Assembly: GCF_001747895.1 (NCBI RefSeq)
Contig: NZ_LNNB01000029.1
Coordinates: forward strand, 1 to 64,000
DNA length: 64,000 nucleotides
From: Staphylococcus equorum
GTDB lineage: Bacteria > Bacillota > Bacilli > Staphylococcales > Staphylococcaceae
Direction of reading: 5' to 3'
Shown: piece by piece, positions 50,766-60,339 of the stretch
Position numbering within the stretch: the first letter of the stretch is position 1
Layout: every line of letters starts with the position of its first letter
Notes under the pieces: generated by a model
Told to the model about the DNA's origin: nothing
What the model saw: only the letters and a program-made list of their open reading frames with translations
Database searches by the model: none
Made by a program: the position numbers and the translations under genes

Positions 50766-50790
50766 GAACAATGATTCAAACCTATTGTTC
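50766..50790. promoter_or_regulatory. Inverted repeat before the YitT gene
   Basis: GAACAAT and ATTGTTC form a 7-11-7 inverted repeat ending about 22 bp before the chosen start. It could be an operator or an mRNA hairpin near the ribosome binding site. Confidence 0.35.
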
Positions 50791-50812
50791 TTGGAGTCGA
50801 AGGAGTGAGTTT

Positions 50813-51658
50813 ATGTCAAAACTGTTTAATAAGCATTCTAAAAATATTATCCTTTGTATAATAGGCACATTTATTAACGCAATAGGTGTCAATTGTTTTT
50901 TACTTGGATCTAACTTAGGAGATGGGGGCACTGTTGGTATATCTCTAGCACTATTATATTCATTTGGATTGTCGCCTGCGTGGACTTCATTAATTATCAA
51001 TACACTTGTTGTATTAATTGGTTGGAAATTTTTGAGTAAAACGACTGCAGTATATACAGTTATAGCAAATACGTCACTCTCACTTTTTTTACATTTAACT
51101 GAAAATATAAATCTAGGTGTGGATAATTTTGTGATTAACGCTGTGTTTGGTGGGGCTATCATTGGTATTGGTGGAGGTTTAGTTATTGCGACAGGTAGTA
51201 CACTCGGAGGCACCTCAGTCATAGCTAAGATAATTAATAAATATTCAGAAATTAAAACATCACAAGGCATCTTTGTATTGGATGCGCTTGTCGTGCTATC
51301 TTTTTTGATGGTACTCCCTTTACAAAATGTGTTATTTACAATCATTATGCTATTCGTAACCGAAAGAGCGACATCGTTTATCATAGAAGGGTTTAATCCT
51401 AAAAAAGCAGTTACTGTTATATCAAGCAAAAGTGAAACAATTAGCGATAAAATTAATGCTTTTACAGGTAGAGGTTCTACGATATTAACTGGTAAAGGTG
51501 GCTATGCTAAGAGTGAGACGCGTATGCTATACGTGGTAGTGCCACAATCTCAAGTAACAAGAGTGAAGAAGCTTGTTAACGAAGAAGATGAAAATGCCTT
51601 TTTAGTAATCCATGATGTGAGAGATGTTTTAGGTAGTAGTTTTATAAATGTAAAATAA
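50813..51658 (+). CDS. YitT family membrane protein (DUF161/DUF2179)
   Basis: This 281-residue protein has five to six membrane helices (about residues 10-195) and a C-terminal cytoplasmic DUF2179 domain (GRGSTILTGKGGYAKSETRMLYVVV, about 222-275). The family may transport small molecules; function is unknown. The ATG at 50813 has AAGGAGTGA at good spacing. The open frame extends 22 codons upstream without a ribosome binding site and is rejected. Confidence 0.88.
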   Translation: MSKLFNKHSKNIILCIIGTFINAIGVNCFLLGSNLGDGGTVGISLALLYSFGLSPAWTSLIINTLVVLIGWKFLSKTTAVYTVIANTSLSLFLHLTENINLGVDNFVINAVFGGAIIGIGGGLVIATGSTLGGTSVIAKIINKYSEIKTSQGIFVLDALVVLSFLMVLPLQNVLFTIIMLFVTERATSFIIEGFNPKKAVTVISSKSETISDKINAFTGRGSTILTGKGGYAKSETRMLYVVVPQSQVTRVKKLVNEEDENAFLVIHDVRDVLGSSFINVK

Positions 51659-51797
51659 ACCTATAAATTCTTGTTTTAATAATGAGAAACAATTGTCTTG
51701 CATAGATTTTTAGCATATTATAAACTACATAGATTACTAGATATATTGAAAAAGGGTATATGATAAAAGTGGTTAATGGTTTGAGTGTTTTTAAATA

Positions 51798-51848
51798 AAA
51801 AAACAAAACCCCGACATCATAGATATATAAATAACCTATGGTATCGGG
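51798..51848 (-). terminator. Terminator of the tRNA-Arg gene
   Basis: On the minus strand CTATGATGTCGGG pairs with CCCGATACCATAG (imperfect) and is followed by TTTTGTTTTTTT. It lies 26 bp beyond the tRNA 3' end. Confidence 0.78.
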
Positions 51849-51873
51849 TGATGTTTAGAAAATCTTATGCAAG

Positions 51874-51945
51874 TCCCCTCGAAGGGAATCGAACCCCCAT
51901 TTTAAGAACCGGAATCTTACGTGTTATCCATTACACTACGAGGGG
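51874..51945 (-). tRNA. tRNA-Arg (CCG anticodon)
   Basis: Read on the minus strand, a 7-bp acceptor stem CCCCTCG/CGAGGGG encloses a D-arm, a 5-bp anticodon stem TAAGA/TCTTA with loop TTCCGGT (anticodon CCG, codon CGG) and a T-arm with TTCGATT. The 3' CCA is not encoded. The T-stem needs two G-U pairs, but the cloverleaf is complete. It is a lone tRNA gene between YitT and clpP. Confidence 0.93.
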
Positions 51946-52033
51946 TTAAAAAACACGGTAATACAAGTGTACAAATCTTAGAAGTAACGGTCAATAAGAA
52001 TAATGTAAGTTTCGTGAAATTTCGAGCTTAATT

Positions 52034-52050
52034 TTTGACCATATTTGACT
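52034..52050. promoter_or_regulatory. clpP: CtsR operator of clpP
   Basis: On the minus strand AGTCAAA-TAT-GGTCAAA is an exact match to the CtsR heptad repeat RGTCAAANANRGTCAAA. It overlaps the -35 of the clpP promoter (TTGACC 52035-52040, 17-bp spacer, TAAAAT 52058-52063). Confidence 0.93.
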
Positions 52051-52097
52051 TTTGAGTTAAAATAAATTTATCAATTAGAAATGAGGAGGCAATATTA

Positions 52098-52682
52098 ATG
52101 AATTTAATACCTACAGTAATTGAAACAACAAACCGTGGGGAACGTGCATATGACATTTACTCACGTTTATTAAAAGACCGTATTATTATGTTAGGTTCAC
52201 AAATCGATGATAATGTAGCAAACTCTATTGTTTCACAATTATTATTCCTACAAGCACAAGATGCTGAAAAAGATATCTATCTTTATATCAATTCACCGGG
52301 CGGAAGTGTGACGGCTGGATTTGCAATTTATGATACAATCCAACACATTAAACCAGATGTACAAACAATCTGTATTGGTATGGCTGCCTCAATGGGTTCA
52401 TTCCTACTTGCAGCAGGAGCAAAAGGTAAACGTTTTGCTTTACCAAATGCTGAAGTAATGATTCACCAACCACTTGGTGGTGCGCAAGGTCAAGCAACAG
52501 AAATTGAAATTGCTGCGAATCATATTCTTAAAACACGTTCAAAATTAAACCAAATTTTAGCAGATCGTACTGGTCAGTCAATTGAAAAAATTGAAAAAGA
52601 TACAGATCGTGATAATTTCTTATCAGCTGAAGAAGCTAAAGAATACGGTTTAGTTGACCAAGTTATGGTTCCTGAAGCATAA
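52098..52682 (+). CDS. clpP: ATP-dependent Clp protease proteolytic subunit ClpP
   Basis: ClpP forms the tetradecameric serine protease barrel fed by ClpX and ClpC unfoldases. In the 194-residue protein the catalytic triad is S98 (GMAASMGS), H123 (MIHQPLGG) and D172 (DTDRDNF). The ribosome binding site is GAGGAGG. It is repressed by CtsR and induced by heat or protein stress. Monocistronic, with a terminator at 52709. Confidence 0.98.
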   Translation: MNLIPTVIETTNRGERAYDIYSRLLKDRIIMLGSQIDDNVANSIVSQLLFLQAQDAEKDIYLYINSPGGSVTAGFAIYDTIQHIKPDVQTICIGMAASMGSFLLAAGAKGKRFALPNAEVMIHQPLGGAQGQATEIEIAANHILKTRSKLNQILADRTGQSIEKIEKDTDRDNFLSAEEAKEYGLVDQVMVPEA

Positions 52683-52708
52683 TATTAAAATTAATATAAA
52701 AGCTTAAG

Positions 52709-52747
52709 TAAAAAAGACAAGTCGCATTATGTGGCTTGTCTTTTTTT
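52709..52747. terminator. Bidirectional terminator between clpP and the epimerase gene
   Basis: AAAAAAGACAAG pairs with CTTGTCTTTTTT plus inner pairs, with A/T tracts on both sides, between convergent genes. Confidence 0.88.
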
Positions 52748-52752
52748 ATTCA

Positions 52753-53649
52753 TTATTTTACTAAATCTTCTAAAGCTAATTTTAAATCTGGATATTTAAA
52801 ATTAAAATCTATAGCCTGTAATTTATTTGGAATTACTTTTTGTGTGTCTAATACAACTGTAGACATTTGACCTAAAGCTAATCTTAAGGCTAATGCAGGT
52901 ACCCAAGTGAAATGGGGGCGGTGTGTGACACGTGCCAGTGTATAGCCGAATAAATTTTGATGTTCAACAATAGGCGCTGTAAAGTTGAAAACGCCTTGCG
53001 CATTGCCGTGGTTAATTGTATAGAGAATTGCTCTTGTTAAATCATCTAAATGAATCCAAGAATACCACTGTCTACCTGAACCGAGTTTACCACCAAGGTA
53101 AAATTCATATGGTAGTTTCATTAAAGGTAAGGCGCCTCCATCTTCTGCAAGAATCATGCCAAATCTACCAATTACAACACGTGTGCCTAATGATTCAAAC
53201 TGACGTGCACGACGTTCCCATTGGTAAACTACTTCCGATAAGAAATCAAATGGGAGTGATTGATATAATTCTGTATAAGTTCGATCGTAATCTGGTTTGT
53301 AATAACCAACTGCACTCGCATTGAAGAATACTGAAGGTTTTTGTTTGCGATTTTTAAACAAGTCGAATAATGCTTGTGTAGACTGTAAGCGACTCAACAT
53401 AATTGCTTGTTTATGTTCTTTTGTCCACCGTTTCATTAAGCTTGCACCTGCAAGATTAATAACAATGTCAATATCAGGAATTTGAGATTCCCAATTTGCT
53501 TTAGACCAATTAACGTATGTTATTTTGGGATGTGAAGTTGACTTGTCTTGTCTTGTAAGTATCGTTATATGCGCGTCACTTTGCTTGATAGCTTCAACGA
53601 GTTGGCTACCAACCATACCTGTGCCGCCTGTTATTAAATAGTGTTTCAT
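52753..53649 (-). CDS. TIGR01777 family SDR-type epimerase (SDR39U1-like)
   Basis: This 298-residue short-chain dehydrogenase-fold protein has the NAD(P)-binding [11 protein letters not shown] at residues 7-17, the [13 protein letters not shown] segment, and a C-terminal DUF1731 domain from about residue 250. The family is annotated as nucleoside-diphosphate sugar epimerase, but the substrate is unknown. It is convergent with clpP. The ribosome binding site is AGGTGAT. Confidence 0.9.
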   Translation of the reverse strand: MKHYLITGGTGMVGSQLVEAIKQSDAHITILTRQDKSTSHPKITYVNWSKANWESQIPDIDIVINLAGASLMKRWTKEHKQAIMLSRLQSTQALFDLFKNRKQKPSVFFNASAVGYYKPDYDRTYTELYQSLPFDFLSEVVYQWERRARQFESLGTRVVIGRFGMILAEDGGALPLMKLPYEFYLGGKLGSGRQWYSWIHLDDLTRAILYTINHGNAQGVFNFTAPIVEHQNLFGYTLARVTHRPHFTWVPALALRLALGQMSTVVLDTQKVIPNKLQAIDFNFKYPDLKLALEDLVK

Positions 53650-54027
53650 TATATCACCTCATAAAATAGTAATGCTTTAGACTGTAATGATTAAAAACGA
53701 CTCAAGCTAATTGTTTTTCTGACATAATTCTTTCGAAAATTGTTCAAGAATATGTCATTTAGTCATCTTAAGAAGTATTTAAAATAATATTGGATGCCGT
53801 TATAATAAGGGTACCTTCGATATTAATTAATCATCTCTTAATTATTTCGAGTATACCCCATAATATACTAACGAAGGTAAAATTTTGACTCCCTTTAGTA
53901 GTGGCCTATGCGATTATCGTATAGGCCTATATTTATATGCTAACGTAATTAAAGATTTATAACTATCTTTTTATTTAGATAGCGCTTATATAAATGTATC
54001 CTCAATAAGATTTTTACAGCTTTACTA
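53650..54027. other. Intergenic region with candidate small RNA
   Basis: 378 bp without a gene. TATAAT lies at 53801-53806. TACCTTCG and CGAAGGTA (about 53811-53880) can close a long-range stem. The unpaired CTCCCTTTAG follows, then a perfect 11-bp hairpin with a 3-nt loop at 53903-53927. A further weak hairpin, CTATC/GATAG, lies near 53963-53981. Confidence 0.45.
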
Positions 54028-54216
54028 TTAGATGAAAAGAAAAATTAAACTGAAAATAACTAATAGAAGGAAAATTATAAAACTAAAGAAAAAATAGCGC
54101 TTTTTTGAAGTGGGCTTTGGTTCATAGTTATCATTTTCAACCATCATTTGGCGAAGGCCTTTTTTGTTATGGTGATCCTGCTGCTCTAAATCATTTAATA
54201 AATCATGTTTATTCAT
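54028..54216 (-). CDS. Small C-terminally anchored membrane protein, unknown function
   Basis: This 62-residue protein has a charged N-terminal cytoplasmic half (MNKHDLLNDLEQQDHHNKKGLRQMMVEND) and one hydrophobic helix at residues 42-62, with YFFFSFIIFLLLVIFSLIFLFI at the very end. I chose the ATG at 54216 because AGGATGTGAG lies before it; the longer open frame to 54327 has no ribosome binding site. No family is recognised. It is divergent from the repeat-rich membrane protein next to it. Confidence 0.65.
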   Translation of the reverse strand: MNKHDLLNDLEQQDHHNKKGLRQMMVENDNYEPKPTSKKRYFFFSFIIFLLLVIFSLIFLFI

Positions 54217-54505
54217 ATTTAGCTCACATCCTGTTATGATAATAGTGAAACATGTAAAGTAACATTTGAAATTAAATAAAAGTATTGTAAATATAGTTTG
54301 GTTTAGATTAATATTAAATTGAAACATAAAATATTAAGACATATTTGTATTTTACAATAGATATGACATCAAGATAACATCCATATTAAAAAATAGTTAA
54401 TCGGTTTGATTAGTATAAAAAATAGTGTAAAATATACATTTGTTAATGAAAGTACATTTAGAATAAATATAAAAGTTATGATATAAATTGAAGTGAGGGG
54501 AGCTT

Positions 54506-55135
54506 ATGCCAAAGCATAATCAAAATAACAAGAAAATGAGCACTTTTGCAAAAATTGTGAGCGCGATTATTGTCTTGTTATTAGTAGGTGGATTAGTTTT
54601 TGCCATTTTTGCCTTTATAGATCATTCGAAACAAGCCGATGAACGTTTAGCTGATCAAAAGCAAGAAGAAAAAGATAAGAAAAAAGAAAAGACTAAAGAA
54701 GAAAAAGATAAGAAAAAAGAGAAATCGACAGAAGAATCACAAGAAACTCAACAACAAACTCAACAACAAACTCAGCAAGTTCCAACTACACAACAAACAC
54801 AAGAGACGCAACAAACTCAACAGCAAACTCAGCAACAAACACAACAACCTGCAACAGCTGAACGTACAACAGAAGAAGAAAAAGACTCTCCTGAAAAAAC
54901 AAAAGAAGCAACAACTGAAGAACGCTCTACTGAAGAGCAAACTACAGAGGAACGTACTACCGAAGAGCGTACGACAGAGGAAAAAACACCTGAGCCATCA
55001 ACAGAAGAAAGAACTTCAGAACCTTCAACTGAAGAGCAAACGCCTGAGCCTTCAACAGAAGAAAGAAGTAGTCAAGCTGACACACAAGAAAAATCATCAC
55101 AAAACAGTGACTCAAATTCATCAGAAGAAGATTAA
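54506..55135 (+). CDS. Single-pass membrane protein with long low-complexity repeat tail
   Basis: This 209-residue protein has a short basic N-terminus, one membrane helix (about residues 15-38) and a fully disordered tail. The tail has Lys/Glu blocks (KKEKTKEEKDKKKEK, 58-73), a Gln/Thr block (ETQQQTQQQTQQ, 78-115) and many TTEER/TPEPSTEER units (125-195), ending acidic. There is no catalytic or wall-binding domain. The positive-inside rule puts the tail outside, perhaps threading the wall. The imperfect 12-30 bp repeats are prone to length variation. The ribosome binding site is GAGGGGAG. Function is unknown. Confidence 0.82.
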   Translation: MPKHNQNNKKMSTFAKIVSAIIVLLLVGGLVFAIFAFIDHSKQADERLADQKQEEKDKKKEKTKEEKDKKKEKSTEESQETQQQTQQQTQQVPTTQQTQETQQTQQQTQQQTQQPATAERTTEEEKDSPEKTKEATTEERSTEEQTTEERTTEERTTEEKTPEPSTEERTSEPSTEEQTPEPSTEERSSQADTQEKSSQNSDSNSSEED

Positions 55136-55178
55136 TATTGTTAATAACTGTTTAGTAGATATAGGTGCATAATTTATT

Positions 55179-55217
55179 AAAAAGAAGCACTCGTGCAAAC
55201 GAGTGCTTCTTTTTATA
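55179..55217 (+). terminator. Terminator after the repeat-rich gene
   Basis: AAAAAGAAGCACTCG pairs with CGAGTGCTTCTTTTT across a 6-nt loop, ending in TTTTTAT. Confidence 0.88.
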
Positions 55218-55221
55218 TTAT

Positions 55222-55320
55222 CGACAAAGACTACGACTTTGTTGGCATTTTTTATGCACGTGTCCCACATGAGTACAGCTTTAGACTTTAGTTGGTGCAT
55301 CTCCTGTAGGAGTCGTAGCA
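55222..55320. repeat. Second hairpin and possible dispersed staphylococcal repeat
   Basis: CGACAAAG/CTTTGTTG (55222-55244) with a following T-run resembles the terminator at 14787-14822. The next 65 bp (CACGTGTCCCACATGAGTAC, then CTCCTGTAGGAG) are GC-richer than the surroundings and contain small inverted repeats, as in dispersed intergenic repeats. The remaining bases to 55487 hold no gene. Confidence 0.4.
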
Positions 55321-55487
55321 AATTACTGTCATTTTTTTAAAATTAATCAATCATTTATCATTAGTAATTAGTCGAACTCATATAAAGACCAATACAGACT
55401 TTATTTTTAAACTATATTTTAATTAACTTGAAGTGCAGGGCATTTATAATTTTAAATAAAGTAAAAGCTAATATGAATCAGATTGAA

Positions 55488-55721
55488 TTAAAATAAGAAG
55501 TTTAATAAGAAAGTAAGGAGTGATGACAAGAGTATTAAAGTGATGCAACCACTCAAACAACCGAATGGGCCACAACCACAACCGACATTTTTCGTATAGT
55601 TATATGATTGGTGTTGGTGTGTACCAGCGTATGGTTTTTGACTATGCTTATTAAAATGATCTGGGTCCTTATATCGTTGGTCATCCGGATCGATAACCTC
55701 TGGTTGATCTTTTTGTGACAT
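55488..55721 (-). CDS. Small Cys/Gly-rich membrane protein, unknown function
   Basis: This 77-residue protein has a polar N-terminal half rich in Asp, His, Gln and Tyr (DPDDQRYKDPDHFNKHSQKPYAGTHQHQSYNYTKN), a GCGCGPFGCLSGC segment (about residues 48-60) and one C-terminal membrane helix (60-77). The cysteines at the membrane edge could bind metal or be acylated; this is speculation. The GGAGG ribosome binding site is 7 nt before the ATG. No family is assigned. Confidence 0.7.
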   Translation of the reverse strand: MSQKDQPEVIDPDDQRYKDPDHFNKHSQKPYAGTHQHQSYNYTKNVGCGCGPFGCLSGCITLILLSSLLTFLLNFLF

Positions 55722-56100
55722 AGTTTTTCCTCCAAAATAGTATTATAAAGCTATTTTAATGATAATAGGACAACCATTCAATCATTCACGCTTGTAAAAG
55801 CTCAAGAATGTGAATAATATGTGTTTATATTATTATATGTACTATTAAAAAATAATAAGTATGAATGATTAATTGATGTTTTTAACGGGTATTAAATTAT
55901 TGTAGGCAGTTACAAAAGTAACTAAAATTTTAATGGTCAATAGTCAATAATTAATAGATAGGTATTTCCCTTGCAATTTGAAAAATATAGTAGTAGTATT
56001 GCTGTTATAAGAGGTTATATTTTTTTGTCCCACCAGGGACGCAAAAAGTCAATCTATGGTTAGAACTTGACCCTTTAAATGGAAATGGAGGTGGATAGTA
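55722..56100. other. Divergent intergenic region before cggR
   Basis: 379 bp without a gene. ATTCAC...GTGAAT and CTTG...CAAG form a nested inverted repeat near 55786-55814. A TATAAG at 56006-56011 may be the cggR operon -10, followed by the putative CggR operator. Confidence 0.4.
56027..56050 (+). promoter_or_regulatory. cggR: Putative CggR operator of the glycolytic operon
   Basis: GTCCC-ACCA-GGGAC is followed by GCAAAAAGTC; GGGAC-N6-AGTC resembles the B. subtilis CggR half-site CGGGAC-N6-TGTC. It lies about 15 bp after a TATAAG and 50 bp before the cggR start. Only one full half-site is clear. Confidence 0.55.
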
Positions 56101-57117
56101 GTGAAGGACTTGATAAAAATTCAACAAAAGTTAGTTCCAGAAATTGTTGAAAAGATGTATCGTCGTTTTTCAATACTCACTACTATCTCCAAGCATCAAC
56201 CCGTAGGTAGACGAAGTTTAAGTGAATACATGGATTTGACTGAACGCGTATTGCGTTCTGAAACAGATATATTGAAGAAACAAGAACTTATCAAAGTTAA
56301 ACCGACAGGTATGGAAATAACTGAAAAAGGTGAAACAACGATTCGTCAATTGAATAGCTATTTCAATATTTATTCAGATGATCATCATCTTGCGCAAGTT
56401 ATTAAAGAGCAGTACAACATCAAAGAAGTTTACGTCATACCTGGCGATTCAGATGCTGATAAAACAGTTAAGGTTGAGTTGTCACGTCAGGCGGGACAAC
56501 TTGTAGAAGATATTCTTTACGAACATGCAATAGTTTCTGTGACTGGTGGTTCAACGATGGCATATGTTAGCGAAGCCATGCACAAGCAACCGTACAATGT
56601 ATTATTCGTACCTGCGCGTGGAGGGCTTGGTGAAAATGTTGTATATCAAGCGAATACGATTGCTGCAAGTATGGCACAGCAAACGAACGGTGATTATACC
56701 ACATTGTATGTCCCAGATAATGTAAGTGAGACAACATATAACACGCTTATGTTAGAACCATCAGTCATCCATTCACTTGAGAAAATTAAAGAATCCAATA
56801 TTACAATCCACGGCATTGGTGATGCGCTGAAGATGGCGCGAAGACGTCAATCACCTAGTGAAGTTATAGAGAAACTTCAACATCACAATGCCTCGGGAGA
56901 AGCATTTGGATATTATTTCGATGATCAGGGTGACATTGTCCATAAAGTGAAAACGATTGGACTACAGTTAGAAGATCTTGAGTCGAAGAAGTTTATCTTT
57001 GCCGTAGCTGGGGGTAGATCAAAAGGAGAAGCTATTAAAGCTTACCTTTCAATTGCACCCAATAACACTGTATTAATCACAGACGAAGCTGCGGCAAGAG
57101 TAATCGCAAAACAATAG
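56101..57117 (+). CDS. cggR: Central glycolytic genes regulator CggR (GapR)
   Basis: This 338-residue SorC-family repressor has an N-terminal winged helix (about residues 25-85, [29 protein letters not shown]) and a C-terminal sugar-phosphate-binding domain (90-338) with [14 protein letters not shown] and [11 protein letters not shown] loops. CggR senses fructose-1,6-bisphosphate and represses the gapA operon. The start is GTG behind GGAGGTGG. It is the first gene of cggR-gapA-pgk-tpiA-gpmI-eno. Confidence 0.95.
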   Translation: MKDLIKIQQKLVPEIVEKMYRRFSILTTISKHQPVGRRSLSEYMDLTERVLRSETDILKKQELIKVKPTGMEITEKGETTIRQLNSYFNIYSDDHHLAQVIKEQYNIKEVYVIPGDSDADKTVKVELSRQAGQLVEDILYEHAIVSVTGGSTMAYVSEAMHKQPYNVLFVPARGGLGENVVYQANTIAASMAQQTNGDYTTLYVPDNVSETTYNTLMLEPSVIHSLEKIKESNITIHGIGDALKMARRRQSPSEVIEKLQHHNASGEAFGYYFDDQGDIVHKVKTIGLQLEDLESKKFIFAVAGGRSKGEAIKAYLSIAPNNTVLITDEAAARVIAKQ

Positions 57118-57170
57118 TAATAAAAGGTGAAAAACACTTTTTAAATATCATTTTAAAGGAGGCCATTATA

Positions 57171-58178
57171 ATGGCAGTTAAAGTAGCAATTAATGGTTTT
57201 GGTAGAATTGGACGTTTAGCATTTAGAAGAATTCAAGACGTAGAAGGTATTGACGTAGTAGCAGTTAACGATTTAACAGATGACGAAATGTTAGCTCATT
57301 TATTAAAATATGACACTACACAAGGTCGCTTCACAGGAGAAGTTGAAGTAGAAAAAGACGGATTCCGTGTAAATGGTCAAGAAGTTAAATCATTCTCAGA
57401 ACCTGAACCAAGTAAATTACCTTGGAAAGACTTAGACATCGATGTTGTTTTAGAATGTACTGGTTTCTTCGCTGATAAAGAAAAAGCAGAAGCTCACATT
57501 GACGCTGGCGCTAAAAAAGTATTAATCTCTGCACCAGCAACAGGCGACTTAAAAACAATCGTTTATAACACTAACCACAGTGAATTAGATGGTTCAGAAA
57601 CAGTTGTTTCAGGTGCTTCATGTACTACTAACTCATTAGCTCCAGTAGCTAAAGTTTTAAATGATGACTTCGGCTTAGTTGAAGGTTTCATGACTACTAT
57701 TCACGCATATACTGGTGACCAAAGTACTCAAGATGCTCCACACAGAAAAGGCGACAAACGTCGTGCACGTGCAGCTGCTGAAAACATCATCCCTAACTCA
57801 ACAGGTGCTGCTAAAGCAATTGGTTTAGTAATCCCTGAAATCGATGGTAAATTAGACGGTGGCGCTCAACGTGTTCCAGTTGCTACTGGTTCATTAACTG
57901 AACTTACAGTTGTATTAGAAAAAGACGTAAGCGTTGAAGACGTTAACGCAGCAATGAAAAATGCTTCAGACGAATCATTTGGTTACACTGAAGACGAAAT
58001 CGTTTCTTCTGACGTAATCGGTATGACTTACGGTTCATTATTCGATGCAACACAAACACGTGTTATGACAGTTGGAGATCACCAATTAGTTAAAATAGCT
58101 GCTTGGTACGATAACGAAATGTCTTACACTTCACAATTAGTTCGTACTTTAGAATATTTAGCTGACCAATCTAAATAA
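57171..58178 (+). CDS. gapA: Glyceraldehyde-3-phosphate dehydrogenase, glycolytic GapA
   Basis: GapA oxidises glyceraldehyde-3-phosphate to 1,3-bisphosphoglycerate with NAD+. The 335-residue protein has the Rossmann GFGRIGR at residues 9-15, catalytic C151 in SGASCTTNS and H178 in [11 protein letters not shown]33 in VAVNDLTD favours NAD over NADP, as in glycolytic GapA. Codon use is strongly biased (high expression) and the ribosome binding site is AAAGGAGG. A stem-loop at 58243 separates it from pgk. Confidence 0.98.
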   Translation: MAVKVAINGFGRIGRLAFRRIQDVEGIDVVAVNDLTDDEMLAHLLKYDTTQGRFTGEVEVEKDGFRVNGQEVKSFSEPEPSKLPWKDLDIDVVLECTGFFADKEKAEAHIDAGAKKVLISAPATGDLKTIVYNTNHSELDGSETVVSGASCTTNSLAPVAKVLNDDFGLVEGFMTTIHAYTGDQSTQDAPHRKGDKRRARAAAENIIPNSTGAAKAIGLVIPEIDGKLDGGAQRVPVATGSLTELTVVLEKDVSVEDVNAAMKNASDESFGYTEDEIVSSDVIGMTYGSLFDATQTRVMTVGDHQLVKIAAWYDNEMSYTSQLVRTLEYLADQSK

Positions 58179-58242
58179 TTCGGATTAAAAAATTAATTTA
58201 ACAAGCTTAGATGTTGTTAAATTTAAACAATAAGCTTAGGAG

Positions 58243-58276
58243 TAAGCGGGGAGCACATCGCTTCTCCGCTTATTTT
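58243..58276 (+). terminator. Hairpin between gapA and pgk (partial terminator or processing site)
   Basis: TAAGCGGGGAG pairs with CTTCTCCGCTTA (two G-U pairs), followed by TTTTACTTT. It probably lets a large share of cggR-gapA transcripts end here, with reduced read-through into pgk, or stabilises processed ends. Confidence 0.65.
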
Positions 58277-58309
58277 ACTTTATTGTTCCATTCAGAGGAG
58301 GAAGCTTAT

Positions 58310-59500
58310 ATGGCTAAAAAAATTGTAACTGACATAGAATTAAAAGGTAAAACTGTACTTGTACGTGCAGATTTTAACGTACCAATGAAAGACGGCGAAA
58401 TCACTGATGATAACCGTATCGTTCAAGCTTTACCAACAATCAAGCATATTATTGAACAAGGTGGAAAAGTAGTATTATTCTCTCACCTAGGTAAAGTTAA
58501 AGAAGAAAGCGATAAAGCAGAATTAACTTTAAAACCAGTTGCTGAAGCATTAACAGAAAAATTAGGTAAAGATGTTGTGTTTGTACCTGAAACACGTGGC
58601 GAAAAGCTGGAACAATCTGTTAAAGCACTTAACGAAGGCGATGTACTTTTAGTTGAAAATACTCGTTTTGAAGACGTTGATGGTAAAAAAGAATCTAAAA
58701 ATGATGCTGACTTAGGCAAATACTGGGCATCACTTGGCGATGTATTCGTAAATGATGCTTTCGGTACAGCTCACCGTGAGCACGCGTCTAACGTTGGTAT
58801 CGCATCTAATTTAGAAACAGTTGCAGGATTCTTAATGGAAAAAGAAATTAAATATATCGGTGGCGTAGTTGAAAACCCTGATAAACCTGTAGTTGCAATT
58901 TTAGGTGGCGCTAAAGTTTCTGACAAAATTGGTGTCATCACGAACTTATTGAAAATTGCTGACAAAGTACTTATCGGTGGCGGAATGTCGTACACATTCT
59001 TCAAAGCACAAGGTAAAGAAATTGGTTTATCGTTATTAGAAGAAGATAAAGTCGACTTTGCTAAAGAATTATTAGACCGTGCGAGCGATCAAATTGTTTT
59101 ACCAGTAGATTGCAAAATTGCTAAAGAATTCTCAAATGACGCTGAAATCACAGAAGTATCTGTTGATGATATTCCAGCTGATCAAGAAGCAATGGATATT
59201 GGGCCGAAAACAGTAGAATTATTCAAAGAACAATTACAAGGTGCGCATACAGTTATATGGAACGGACCAATGGGTGTATTTGAATTAAGTAACTTTGCTA
59301 AAGGTACGATTGGTATTTGTGAAGCAATCGCTGAACTAAAAGATGCTAACACAATTATCGGTGGCGGCGATTCAGCTGCAGCAGCAATTTCATTAGGATA
59401 TGCAGATGACTTCAGTCACATTTCAACTGGTGGCGGCGCTTCATTAGAATATCTTGAAGGTAAAGAGCTACCAGGCGTTATCGCAATTGCTAACAAATAA
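58310..59500 (+). CDS. pgk: Phosphoglycerate kinase
   Basis: Pgk makes ATP from 1,3-bisphosphoglycerate. The 396-residue protein has the substrate-binding [11 protein letters not shown] (about residues 16-26), [12 protein letters not shown], the nucleotide-binding [11 protein letters not shown] and GGGDSAAA segments. The open frame extends upstream to 58211 through the gapA-pgk hairpin, but the ATG at 58310 has GAGGAGG and matches the family N-terminus. Biased codon use. Confidence 0.98.
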   Translation: MAKKIVTDIELKGKTVLVRADFNVPMKDGEITDDNRIVQALPTIKHIIEQGGKVVLFSHLGKVKEESDKAELTLKPVAEALTEKLGKDVVFVPETRGEKLEQSVKALNEGDVLLVENTRFEDVDGKKESKNDADLGKYWASLGDVFVNDAFGTAHREHASNVGIASNLETVAGFLMEKEIKYIGGVVENPDKPVVAILGGAKVSDKIGVITNLLKIADKVLIGGGMSYTFFKAQGKEIGLSLLEEDKVDFAKELLDRASDQIVLPVDCKIAKEFSNDAEITEVSVDDIPADQEAMDIGPKTVELFKEQLQGAHTVIWNGPMGVFELSNFAKGTIGICEAIAELKDANTIIGGGDSAAAAISLGYADDFSHISTGGGASLEYLEGKELPGVIAIANK

Positions 59501-59564
59501 TTGCACGACTAAACATACAAGACATGATTATAGCTTTTAAATATTAATCATAAATTACTAATAG

Positions 59565-60338
<774 letters not shown>

Positions 60339-60339
60339 T

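Noticed and set aside
50782-51429. 215-codon minus-strand frame opposite the YitT gene
   Set aside because: Antisense of a real membrane protein; low-complexity Ser/Pro/Ile composition and no ribosome binding site.
51874-51945. tRNA as integration site with adjacent mobile element
   Set aside because: No integrase, direct repeat of the tRNA 3' end or foreign genes occur on either side.
54650-55130. CRISPR array or VNTR-only noncoding repeat
   Set aside because: The repeats keep one long reading frame with a ribosome binding site, membrane helix and terminator; no spacer structure is present.
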